Assembly (NCBI GenBank): GCA_030830285.1 | Contig: JAURNF010000271.1 | Span: 1-14,590 of the forward strand | Length of the DNA stretch: 14,590 bases | Direction: 5' to 3' | From: Candidatus Kapaibacterium sp. | GTDB taxonomy: Bacteria > Bacteroidota > Ignavibacteria > Kapaibacteriales > Kapaibacteriaceae | In this document: piece after piece, positions 7,963 through 14,177 of the stretch | Layout of the letters: each line of letters begins with the position of its first letter | Position numbering within the stretch: the stretch's first letter is position 1 | The notes under the pieces: model-generated | Databases searched by the model: none | Told to the model about the DNA's origin: nothing | Seen by the model: the letters and a program-made list of their open reading frames with translations, nothing else | Translations under genes and position numbers: made by a program

Positions 7963-8514
7963 TCACTTCGCTGCAAGCGCTGCTTCAATTGCAGATGTGA
8001 GCTCTGACGAGAGTGGTTCAACATTGCTCTTGAAGCGGGAGATGATTGCGCCATTCTTGCCAACGAGGAACTTCTCGAAGTTCCAACCTACTTCGCCGGC
8101 GAGCGACGCATTGCCACCACCGCTTGTGAGCCACGCATAGAGTGGAGTTTTCGATGCACCCTTGACCGTCATCTTCGCGAACATTGGGAACGTCACGTTG
8201 TACTTCGTAGCGCAGAACGCTGCGATCTCTTCGTTTGTACCTGGCTCCTGCGCGCCGAAATCATTTGCAGGAATGCCGAGGATTACCAGACCCTGATCCT
8301 TGTATCGCAGGTAGAGTTGCTCGAGTGTTGCGTACTGCTTCGTGTAACCGCAGAAGGAGGCAACATTAACAACGAGCACGACCTTGCCCGAATAGTCTGC
8401 GAGGTTGCGCTGCTTGCCATCGATCGTGGCAATAGTGAAGTCGTTGAGTGTTGTTGCAGGTGCCATAGGGATTACAAGGAATGCCGTGAGGAGAAGAGAT
8501 ACGAGGATGTTCAT
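7963..8514 (-). CDS. Secreted glutathione peroxidase-family thiol peroxidase
   Basis: Reduces hydrogen peroxide or lipid hydroperoxides. Of 183 residues, the first 20 look like a signal peptide (hydrophobic LVSLLLTAFLVIP, then APA before the likely cleavage), so the enzyme should act outside the cytoplasm. The catalytic motif NVASFCGYT places the peroxidatic residue at Cys55, a cysteine rather than selenocysteine. The rest of the tetrad is present: Gln89 in FGAQEPG, and Trp144-Asn145 in GWNFEKFLV. Cys101 sits where the resolving cysteine of thioredoxin-dependent plant-type enzymes lies, so a thioredoxin-like reductant is more likely than glutathione. The middle FPCNQF cysteine is replaced (GIPANDFG). 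Start ATG 8514 overlaps the preceding stop as ATGA. It is the last gene of the tatD-led operon. Confidence 0.92.
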   Translation of the reverse strand: MNILVSLLLTAFLVIPMAPATTLNDFTIATIDGKQRNLADYSGKVVLVVNVASFCGYTKQYATLEQLYLRYKDQGLVILGIPANDFGAQEPGTNEEIAAFCATKYNVTFPMFAKMTVKGASKTPLYAWLTSGGGNASLAGEVGWNFEKFLVGKNGAIISRFKSNVEPLSSELTSAIEAALAAK

Positions 8515-9095
8515 GATGTTGCTTTCGTGTGTGGTTGCTTGGTAACAACGAATGCGACGGGAGGATTCCCCTGTTGATTACGAAATCTGCATTCGAGGAC
8601 AGTTGCCTGGTGCTGCGGGAGTGCGGCAAGGACGCTCAGGAGCGCGTCGTACTCGACCCTACCCTGATCGTGGAGGTAGCAGACGATTGCGAGCACGCCG
8701 TTTGGTGCAAGTAGGTCGATTGCCTGCTGAACAGCGGTTGTTGTGGTATCAGCAGTGGTTGTTATTCCCTTGTCACCCGAAGGAAGGTATCCGAGGTTGA
8801 ACACCACGGCACGGATGCCGCCATGGTGCTCTGCGTCTACGTGTTCAGCCATGTGTTGATGTCCGGCCAAGCGCAGGCGAATGTCAGCGCCGGCGTTCTC
8901 TGTGATGGCTGCGGTTGCGTGGAGCGCGGCGGACTGGATATCGAAGGCATACACAAAGCCCGACGATCCAACGCACGTGGCGAGGAACAGCGTGTCGTGT
9001 CCATTCCCAGCTGTTGCATCAATCACAACATCTCCGGGCGAGATAGTGGCGCGCAGGAGGGTGTGGACGTAGGACAGGATTGAGCTCGACTTCAT
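8511..9095 (-). CDS. YtqB/MnmM-type SAM-dependent methyltransferase (predicted tRNA mnm5U methyltransferase)
   Basis: Belongs to the rRNA_methylase family PF06962. Its Bacillus member YtqB, renamed MnmM, methylates nm5(s2)U at tRNA position 34 to mnm5(s2)U. The 194-residue protein has the SAM-binding loop IDATAGNGHDTLFLA at 25-39, an acidic end of strand two in YAFDIQ at 49-54, the family-specific FNLGYLPSGDKGI at 99-111, and a C-terminal FRNQQGNPPVAFVV at 171-184, all as in YtqB. The start chosen is ATG 9095, which overlaps the upstream stop as ATGA and matches the usual N-terminal length. An in-frame GTG at 9104 is possible but less likely. It is coupled upstream to an FAD oxidoreductase resembling the MnmC oxidase domain, which supports a tRNA role. 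Confidence 0.86.
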   Translation of the reverse strand: MKSSSILSYVHTLLRATISPGDVVIDATAGNGHDTLFLATCVGSSGFVYAFDIQSAALHATAAITENAGADIRLRLAGHQHMAEHVDAEHHGGIRAVVFNLGYLPSGDKGITTTADTTTTAVQQAIDLLAPNGVLAIVCYLHDQGRVEYDALLSVLAALPQHQATVLECRFRNQQGNPPVAFVVTKQPHTKATS

Positions 9096-10087
9096 GGGTT
9101 CCACCAGCGGGTGATCGCAATCTCAGGATCGAGATCGGCACCATTGACGAGATGCTCAGCGATCTGGTGTGATGCCCACGGTCCCTGCAGTGCGCCCTTT
9201 GTACCAAGGCCCGTAAACACCGCATGTCCAATGTCCACAGGGTGACGTCCCACGAGTGGACGCTTGTACTTGGTAGACGGACGAAGTGCAGCGCGCTGAT
9301 CGAGTACGGTGATGTCGCCAGCAACCATCTTCGACGCTTCACTCAGCAGCAATGTGCGAGCCGCATCGGTCGGCCGAGGATCACGATCGTCCCAATCATG
9401 CGTTGCGCCGATGCGGAAGATGGAATCGCCACACGGCAAGATCCATGTGCCGTTGGTGCGGATGTAGTCGCACGTATCACCTTCGATGCGCACATCGAGG
9501 ATCTCGCCCTTTGATGGTTCGATCGGAAGCCACGACCATCGCGGATCTTCGAGAACTGCGGCTCCAGTGCATGTAACGACGACATCTGCAGAAAGGTCGG
9601 GCTCATCGACAAACATCTCGACGTGCTTCGTGCGCAGTGCAGAGAGCAACGTTGGCATCTGTACTGTTGCAACACCCGCGTGGCGGAAACCACCATACGG
9701 CATCTCGATTCCGTCATGAACGCCTGGATCGAGGGCTTCAACTGAATACTGCTCGAGTTCTCCTGTATCACGTCGCTGTTCAAACCAGGTGCGCATCGTA
9801 TCGGTACGGAACACACGGACAAGCGACCAGTCCTTCCACAGTGATATGCCGAGGTCATGCTCGAGCTCTGCATATGTCCTTCGCGCAAACTCCTGGAGCT
9901 CTTGTCCACGCCACGTTGGTTTCACACGCTGACCAGTGATCGGGGTGATCATTCCGGCAGCGACGTGTGATGATGATTGTGGATCAACGCGATCGTTGAC
10001 GGTGACGCGCACGCCGCGCTTCTGCAGTTGACGCATCAAGAGTGCGCCAGCTAATCCAAATCCAATCAGGTGGGCATGACGAATCAT
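9092..10087 (-). CDS. FAD-dependent oxidoreductase of the DadA/MnmC2-like (DAO) family
   Basis: A 331-residue flavoprotein. The N-terminal dinucleotide fold is seen as HLIGFGLAGALL with GxGxxG at 9-14, followed by an acidic residue at the end of the second strand (VTVNDR). SSHVAAGMITPITGQR (about 39-54) resembles the FAD-contacting segment of DAO-family enzymes. The C-terminal flavin motif is GLGTKGALQGPWASHQ from residue 293, similar to the GLGSRG segment in the oxidase half of MnmC. The start is ATG 10087, overlapping the tcdA stop as ATGA; a longer frame from 10126 would run into tcdA. No signal peptide. Position between tcdA and a MnmM-type methyltransferase suggests a tRNA-modifying oxidase, but amino-acid oxidase activity is equally allowed by the fold. 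Family firm, substrate inferred. Confidence 0.85.
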   Translation of the reverse strand: MIRHAHLIGFGLAGALLMRQLQKRGVRVTVNDRVDPQSSSHVAAGMITPITGQRVKPTWRGQELQEFARRTYAELEHDLGISLWKDWSLVRVFRTDTMRTWFEQRRDTGELEQYSVEALDPGVHDGIEMPYGGFRHAGVATVQMPTLLSALRTKHVEMFVDEPDLSADVVVTCTGAAVLEDPRWSWLPIEPSKGEILDVRIEGDTCDYIRTNGTWILPCGDSIFRIGATHDWDDRDPRPTDAARTLLLSEASKMVAGDITVLDQRAALRPSTKYKRPLVGRHPVDIGHAVFTGLGTKGALQGPWASHQIAEHLVNGADLDPEIAITRWWNP

Positions 10088-10809
10088 GGACGTGCTGCCA
10101 GATCGCGAATCACAACGCTCGCGCATGCACCACCAAACGCAGCCGGCATGTACGGCACGGTGCCGAAGGCCGACTTCTTATAATTCGTTCCGTCGGTAAA
10201 CATCAACGAGTCGGCGTTGGTCTCTTCGAGTGAGTACACAGCTGTGATGCCCGTGCGAATACCAACACGATGGAGTCGTTTACGAACGAAGCGTGCAAGC
10301 TTGCACTTCTGCGTCTCATCGATATCGGCCACGCGAAGCATCGACGGGTCGGTTTTACCACCAGCGCCCATCGAACTCACAATCTTCATGTTCTTTTGGT
10401 GCGCTCGCGTAAGCAGCATCACCTTAGGTGCCAGCGAGTCGATTGCATCAACGATGTAGTCATACGAACCAGCGAGAAGTCGATCGATCCGTTCGGGAGT
10501 AACAAACTCCTTGAGCGCAACGATCTGGAGTTCCGGATTAATCAATCGGAGACGTTCACGCATCACGTCAACCTTGTACAACCCCTCGGTTGTGGTGAGT
10601 GCTGGTAGTTGTCGATTGCGATTTGATGGATCAACGACATCGCCATCGACAATCGTCATCCGTCCGATGCCGGCGCGAGCGATAAACTCTGCTGCATACG
10701 AACCAACACCGCCCATGCCAACGACAAGGACATGGCAGCGTGCAAATCGATCAACAGCTTCATCACCCAGGAGCAGGCGTGTGCGGGAGGTCCATCCCGC
10801 GTCGGTCAT
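10084..10809 (-). CDS. tcdA: tRNA threonylcarbamoyladenosine dehydratase (TcdA/CsdL)
   Basis: ATP-dependent enzyme of the ThiF/E1 superfamily that cyclises t6A to ct6A at position 37 of ANN-decoding tRNAs. The 241-residue protein has the nucleotide loop VVGMGGVGS at 29-37, the acidic pair in VDGDVVDPSNRNRQ (54-67) with the Arg finger, Lys79 in the GLYKVDVM helix, and VDAIDSLAPK at 121-130. SSMGAGGKTDPS and a C-terminal FGGACASVVIRDL are typical of TcdA rather than ThiF or MoeB. No C-terminal rhodanese domain is present. It is somewhat shorter than the E. coli enzyme (268 aa). The start is ATG 10809, overlapping the tatD stop as ATGA; extending to 10851 would add residues inside tatD. It heads the RNA-modification part of the operon. 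Confidence 0.92.
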   Translation of the reverse strand: MTDAGWTSRTRLLLGDEAVDRFARCHVLVVGMGGVGSYAAEFIARAGIGRMTIVDGDVVDPSNRNRQLPALTTTEGLYKVDVMRERLRLINPELQIVALKEFVTPERIDRLLAGSYDYIVDAIDSLAPKVMLLTRAHQKNMKIVSSMGAGGKTDPSMLRVADIDETQKCKLARFVRKRLHRVGIRTGITAVYSLEETNADSLMFTDGTNYKKSAFGTVPYMPAAFGGACASVVIRDLAARP

Positions 10810-11462
10810 CGCTTGAAGACGGTGTCGAAAGTCTGCTGCAGGGTCGCGCATAGTTCCTCAAGCGGTACGCCACGCATCGTTGCGACGGCGGCATAAATAT
10901 CTTCGATGGAGGCATCGTCAGTATCGGTTTCCAAGAGGAACCGATCGGCTGGACACAGACGCACTGCTTCGACAAGTGATGATGATTCTTTCAGCACTGC
11001 AGCGCCAAACGACAGGATCATGCCTGCATCAAGACACTGTCGAGCGAGGTCTGCACCCTTCACGAACCCGTGCAATACCCACGGCTGAATCGGGTCGATG
11101 AACTTGTGCACGCGCAAGAGCTCGTCATGAGCCTTCACACAGTGGATCACGAGCGGCTTTGAAACGCGCTCCACCAGATCGGCGACATATTCGAATGCAT
11201 CCACTTGATGAATCCACGGTGCATTGCTCGCACGATCGAGTCCACACTCGCCAATACCAACAACCAACTCTTCCCCACTCAACTCTTCAACGATGTCGAA
11301 TGCATCGCGCCAATCCTCGTTCACATCCCACGGATGGAGTCCAACGGTACAGATACCATCTGTTTCGAAGACTTCCGTCGCACTCGTGATGCGAATGTTC
11401 ACCAGTGAGGTGACAGTATCCTTGGGTGATCTACGATGCGTATGTGCGTCGACGTACTGCAT
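10806..11462 (-). CDS. TatD-family metal-dependent hydrolase (short form)
   Basis: Member of the TatD/YcfH amidohydrolase-fold family, which includes 3'-5' DNA/RNA exonucleases and D-aminoacyl-tRNA deacylases. At 218 residues it is shorter than the usual 250-265. Metal-site residues are nonetheless visible: HTH at 7-9, Glu72 in GIGECGLD, His107 in VIHCVKAHDE, His131 in VLHGFVKG and Asp179 in LLETDTDD. GLHPWDV at 41-47 matches the short Bacteroidota-type homologues. The start is ATG 11462, directly before the first metal motif; the frame extends upstream to 11591 only by crossing into the neighbouring gene. No Shine-Dalgarno is seen. It is the first gene of the five-gene ATGA-coupled operon, 64 bp after the small membrane-protein gene. 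Confidence 0.88.
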   Translation of the reverse strand: MQYVDAHTHRRSPKDTVTSLVNIRITSATEVFETDGICTVGLHPWDVNEDWRDAFDIVEELSGEELVVGIGECGLDRASNAPWIHQVDAFEYVADLVERVSKPLVIHCVKAHDELLRVHKFIDPIQPWVLHGFVKGADLARQCLDAGMILSFGAAVLKESSSLVEAVRLCPADRFLLETDTDDASIEDIYAAVATMRGVPLEELCATLQQTFDTVFKR

Positions 11463-11476
11463 TGGGAGAGGGAGTG

Positions 11477-11500
11477 AAAAAACGAAGACTCTGAGTTCGT
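11477..11500 (-). terminator. Weak intrinsic terminator after the small membrane-protein gene
   Basis: On the minus strand a 5-bp stem (ACGAA at 11500-11496 pairing with TTCGT at 11486-11482) with a 9-base loop runs into a run of six T (11482-11477). It lies between the stop at 11527 and the tatD start at 11462. The stem is short, so it may terminate only partially. Confidence 0.35.
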
Positions 11501-11526
11501 GTGTAAGGTAAGAAAATGCGTGGTAC

Positions 11527-11934
11527 CTACCGCTGCATCGCGCGCATCGCCAGCCATGCCGCTGCGGGGATCCCGACGATACTCGACGCAATCAGCCACG
11601 TTGGATGTGGGAACTGCGTCACCTGCATGATCGTCCCAAGCATCACCACGGCACCTACCAGAATAGCAATGAAGCCCTGACGTCCTGGGGCAACCAAGGA
11701 ACCAGCCACCACGCCGGCTGCGGTGCCGCCAACCCATGCAATGAGCACTGCAAGGAGCGATCCCAATGGCAGGGCTGCCGCATAGGCTGCAACAGCTGCG
11801 GCATCGTTGACATCCGGCATGGGAGGTCCACCCGCGAGCGTATGTCCAAGTGTTTCGACGAGCATAATCACGGCCATTGCCGTAACGATACCCGTGATGG
11901 ATCCGAGGATCCTGCGAAGTGTAGGAGACATCAT
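11527..11934 (-). CDS. Small polytopic membrane protein, unknown function
   Basis: A 135-residue hydrophobic protein I cannot place in a family. Four membrane helices are likely at about 9-30, 57-80, 86-104 and 113-130. A Gly/Pro-rich, probably non-cytoplasmic loop (HTLAGGPPMPDVND) follows helix 1, and helices 2-3 are rich in small residues (GGTAAGVVAG). The helices could pack tightly, as in small channels or DoxX/YkvI-size proteins, but no function is claimed. The ATG at 11934 (or the adjacent ATG at 11931) has no Shine-Dalgarno sequence. It stands only 12 bases beyond the T-run of the groEL terminator, so there is no room for a separate promoter downstream of that terminator. Expression may depend on readthrough from groEL or a promoter inside its 3' end. 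Confidence 0.7.
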   Translation of the reverse strand: MMSPTLRRILGSITGIVTAMAVIMLVETLGHTLAGGPPMPDVNDAAAVAAYAAALPLGSLLAVLIAWVGGTAAGVVAGSLVAPGRQGFIAILVGAVVMLGTIMQVTQFPHPTWLIASSIVGIPAAAWLAMRAMQR

Positions 11935-11946
11935 GTGCGTAAATAC

Positions 11947-11987
11947 AAAAAAGAACCGCCAGATGTTCCATGCGGAGCATCTGGCGG
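11947..11987 (-). terminator. Strong intrinsic terminator of groESL
   Basis: On the minus strand CCGCCAGATG (11987-11978) pairs perfectly over 10 bp with CATCTGGCGG (11965-11956). A further 3-bp pairing sits beyond one mismatch inside the loop. The hairpin is followed at once by TTCTTTTTT (11955-11947). It lies 28 bases after the groEL stop codon and is a textbook rho-independent terminator. Confidence 0.93.
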
Positions 11988-12015
11988 TGTGGGGTTTACG
12001 TGATCTTCTCGCGGC

Positions 12016-13644
12016 TTAGTACATGTCCATGCCGCCGCCGTGTGGCATTGGCGCAGCCTTTTCCTTTTCAGGACGCTCGACGATCGTGGCTTCTGTTGTG
12101 ATCAGGAGTGATGCAACAGATGCTGCATTCTCGAGAGCAACGCGGCTTACCTTCGTCGGATCAATCACACCTGCTTCGAGAAGGTCTTCGAACTTCTCGG
12201 CATATGCGTTGAAGCCGTATGTGCCGGTGCCTTCCTTGATCTTCGCAACGATCACGGAACCTTCCAAACCAGCGTTGGCAAGGATCTGACGGATTGGAGC
12301 TTCCACTGCACGACGGATGATGTTGATACCCGTGATCTGGTCATTGTTCTCTGTCTTGAGCGAGTCAAGCTTGCCCAGTGTGCGCAGGTATGCAACACCA
12401 CCACCAGGAACGATACCTTCTTCAACAGCAGCACGTGTTGCGTGGAGTGCATCCTCAACGCGCGCCTTCTTCTCCTTCATTTCAACTTCCGTCGCTGCGC
12501 CGATCTTCAATACAGCAACACCACCGGAGAGCTTTGCGAGACGCTCTTGCAGCTTCTCACGATCGTAGTCGCTTGTTGTCTTTTCGATTTGCGACTTGAT
12601 CTCGTTGATGCGCTTCTTGATATCGTCTGAGCTGCCAGCCCCTTCAACGATTGTTGTGTTGTCCTTGTCGATTGCAACGCGCTTTGCTGTGCCGAGGTGC
12701 TGCAGTGTTGCGCTCTCGAGCTTGAAGCCCTTTTCTTCCGAGATCACTGTGCCGCCTGTGAGCACTGCGATGTCTTCGAGCATCGCCTTGCGACGATCAC
12801 CGAATCCTGGTGCCTTGACAGCTGCGATCTTGAGTGTGCCACGGAGACGGTTCACAACGAGTGTTGCGAGTGCTTCGCCTTCGATGTCTTCTGCGATGAT
12901 GAGCAGACCGCGACCTGATTGCGCTGTCTTCTCGAGGACCGGGAGCAGATCCTTGATTGCGCCAATCTTCTTGTCGTGAATCAGGATGTATGGGTTCTCA
13001 AGAACGCACTCCATCGTGTCGGCATCTGTCACGAAGTATGGCGAAAGGTAGCCGCGATCGAACTGCATACCTTCGACAACATCCATCGATGTCTCTGTGC
13101 CCTTTGCTTCTTCAACGGTGATCACGCCGTCCTTGCCAACCTTATCCATTGCATCAGCAATCAGATTGCCAATTGTTGGATCGTTGTTCGCAGAGATGGT
13201 ACCGACTTGTGCGATTTCCTTCTTACCAGGAACCGGACGTGAGAGTTCGCGCAGACCTTCGTGGATGGCTGTTACAGCCATATCGATACCACGCTTGAGG
13301 TCCATTGGGTTTGCACCAGCAGTGACGTTCTTCAGACCTTCAGCAACAATTGCTTGTGCAAGTACCGTAGCTGTTGTCGTGCCGTCACCAGCGATGTCGC
13401 TTGTCTTCGAAGCAACTTCGCGCACCATCGATGCACCAAGGTTCTCGATTGGATCTTCGAGTTCAACTTCCTTCGCAACCGTTACACCGTCCTTGGTGAT
13501 TGTTGGAGCGCCGAACTTCTTATCGATGACAACGTTGCGACCCTTTGGTCCGAGTGTCACCTTTACTGCATCTGCGAGTTGATCGACGCCGCGCTTGAGA
13601 GCTGCACGCGCATCGACGTCAAACGTTATGATCTTGCTAGCCAT
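12016..13644 (-). CDS. groEL: Chaperonin GroEL (Hsp60)
   Basis: ATP-driven protein-folding cage; forms tetradecamers closed by GroES. The 542-residue protein is full length. Visible signatures are VKVTLGPKGRNVV (about 28-40), the nucleotide motif DIAGDGTTTATVLAQ (about 83-97), TISANND, an apical domain with GMQFDRGYLSPYF, APGFGDRRKAML, and the class I signature AAVEEGIVPGGGVAYL. The C-terminal tail is short and ends PMPHGGGMDMY, with only one GGM unit instead of the usual repeats and a final tyrosine. The start at ATG 13644 has AGGA eight bases upstream. It follows groES by 51 bp in the same transcript, controlled by the CIRCE element at 14041-14067 and ended by the terminator at 11947-11987. 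Confidence 0.98.
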   Translation of the reverse strand: MASKIITFDVDARAALKRGVDQLADAVKVTLGPKGRNVVIDKKFGAPTITKDGVTVAKEVELEDPIENLGASMVREVASKTSDIAGDGTTTATVLAQAIVAEGLKNVTAGANPMDLKRGIDMAVTAIHEGLRELSRPVPGKKEIAQVGTISANNDPTIGNLIADAMDKVGKDGVITVEEAKGTETSMDVVEGMQFDRGYLSPYFVTDADTMECVLENPYILIHDKKIGAIKDLLPVLEKTAQSGRGLLIIAEDIEGEALATLVVNRLRGTLKIAAVKAPGFGDRRKAMLEDIAVLTGGTVISEEKGFKLESATLQHLGTAKRVAIDKDNTTIVEGAGSSDDIKKRINEIKSQIEKTTSDYDREKLQERLAKLSGGVAVLKIGAATEVEMKEKKARVEDALHATRAAVEEGIVPGGGVAYLRTLGKLDSLKTENNDQITGINIIRRAVEAPIRQILANAGLEGSVIVAKIKEGTGTYGFNAYAEKFEDLLEAGVIDPTKVSRVALENAASVASLLITTEATIVERPEKEKAAPMPHGGGMDMY

Positions 13645-13695
13645 TGATGTATTCCTGTGAGATTGTGTTGCGAATGGGATTCGTGGAGTGCGGAC

Positions 13696-13983
13696 TTACT
13701 TAATGATCGCGAAGATGTCTGCTTCGCGCATGATCAAATACTCGCCACCGTCGACGTTGATTTCTGTACCAGCATACTTGCCATACAGCACCTTGTCGCC
13801 AACCTTCACCTGAAGTGGTGTGACCTTTCCATCTTCCGTCTGCTTGCCGATTCCAACAGCAACGATTTCACCCTGCATTGGCTTTTCCTTCGCCGTGTCA
13901 GGAATGATGATGCCACCCTTTGTTACTTCTTCTGCTTCCGCTGCCTTCACAAGTACGCGGTCGTGCAATGGTGTGAGATTCAT
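13696..13983 (-). CDS. groES: Co-chaperonin GroES (Hsp10)
   Basis: Lid subunit of the GroEL chaperonin, a heptamer. The 95-residue protein has the N-terminal signature LTPLHDRVLVK at 3-13. The mobile loop around 17-34 (AEEVTKGGIIIPDTAKEK) carries the hydrophobic III that binds GroEL. It ends in GGEYLIMREADIFAIIK, typical of the family. Length is normal. A very good ribosome-binding site, AGGAGG at 13994-13989, lies five bases before the ATG at 13983; it is the strongest in the window, in keeping with a highly expressed gene. It is the promoter-proximal gene of the groESL operon and therefore under the same HrcA/CIRCE heat-shock control as groEL. Confidence 0.97.
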   Translation of the reverse strand: MNLTPLHDRVLVKAAEAEEVTKGGIIIPDTAKEKPMQGEIVAVGIGKQTEDGKVTPLQVKVGDKVLYGKYAGTEINVDGGEYLIMREADIFAIIK

Positions 13984-14040
13984 AGAATCCTCCTAGTGAG
14001 ATAATGTGGTTGAGTTCAACGATGGCCATTGACGAACATG

Positions 14041-14067
14041 GTAGCACTCTTCGTGTGTGAGTGCTAA
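14041..14067 (-). promoter_or_regulatory. CIRCE operator (HrcA binding site) of groESL
   Basis: Read on the minus strand, TTAGCACTC (14067-14059), nine spacer bases and GAGTGCTAC (14049-14041) match the CIRCE consensus TTAGCACTC-N9-GAGTGCTAA in 17 of 18 arm positions; only the last base differs. It lies downstream of the predicted promoter, inside the leader, 57 bases before the groES ATG. HrcA, encoded elsewhere, should repress here at normal temperature. Confidence 0.95.
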
Positions 14068-14084
14068 CATCATCGATGGGGACG

Positions 14085-14115
14085 CGAAATTAGACGGCTA
14101 GGGGGCGACTATCAA
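14085..14115 (-). promoter_or_regulatory. Predicted groESL promoter
   Basis: On the minus strand TTGATA (14115-14110), 17 bases and TAATTT (14092-14087) form a housekeeping-type promoter. Read in the Bacteroidota fashion the downstream box is TAATTTCG, one base off TAnnTTTG, with a TTG 20 bases upstream. The start site would be near 14080, just before the CIRCE operator, which fits repression by blocking transcription. Based on consensus and position only. Confidence 0.6.
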
Positions 14116-14121
14116 GTGAAA

Positions 14122-14144
14122 GATTGGCAACGGGTCTGCCAATC
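14122..14144 (-). terminator. Hairpin after the MlaE-type gene, possible weak terminator
   Basis: A perfect 8-bp inverted repeat, GATTGGCA/TGCCAATC with a 7-base loop, lies 33 bases beyond the MlaE stop codon. On the minus strand it is followed by TTTCACTT, a poor T-run, so termination may be partial. It stands just upstream of the groESL -35 box and could shield groESL from readthrough. Confidence 0.45.
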
Positions 14145-14177
14145 GCGTCCCAAGCCTGTCAGGATGGCAGATACGCC

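Noticed and set aside
7935..7966. Inverted repeat GTGATT...AATCAC around the glutathione peroxidase stop
   Set aside because: Stem is interrupted, the loop is long and no T-run follows on the minus strand, so it was not called a terminator.
9096..9104. Upstream GTG (9104) as start of the MnmM-type gene
   Set aside because: ATG at 9095 forms the same ATGA overlap seen at the other junctions of this operon and matches the family's usual N-terminus.
11399..11980. 193-codon minus-strand frame covering the small membrane protein gene
   Set aside because: It spans the groEL terminator hairpin and part of tatD and gives a Gly/Cys/Arg-rich translation; the alternative frame at 11527-11934 gives four coherent membrane helices.
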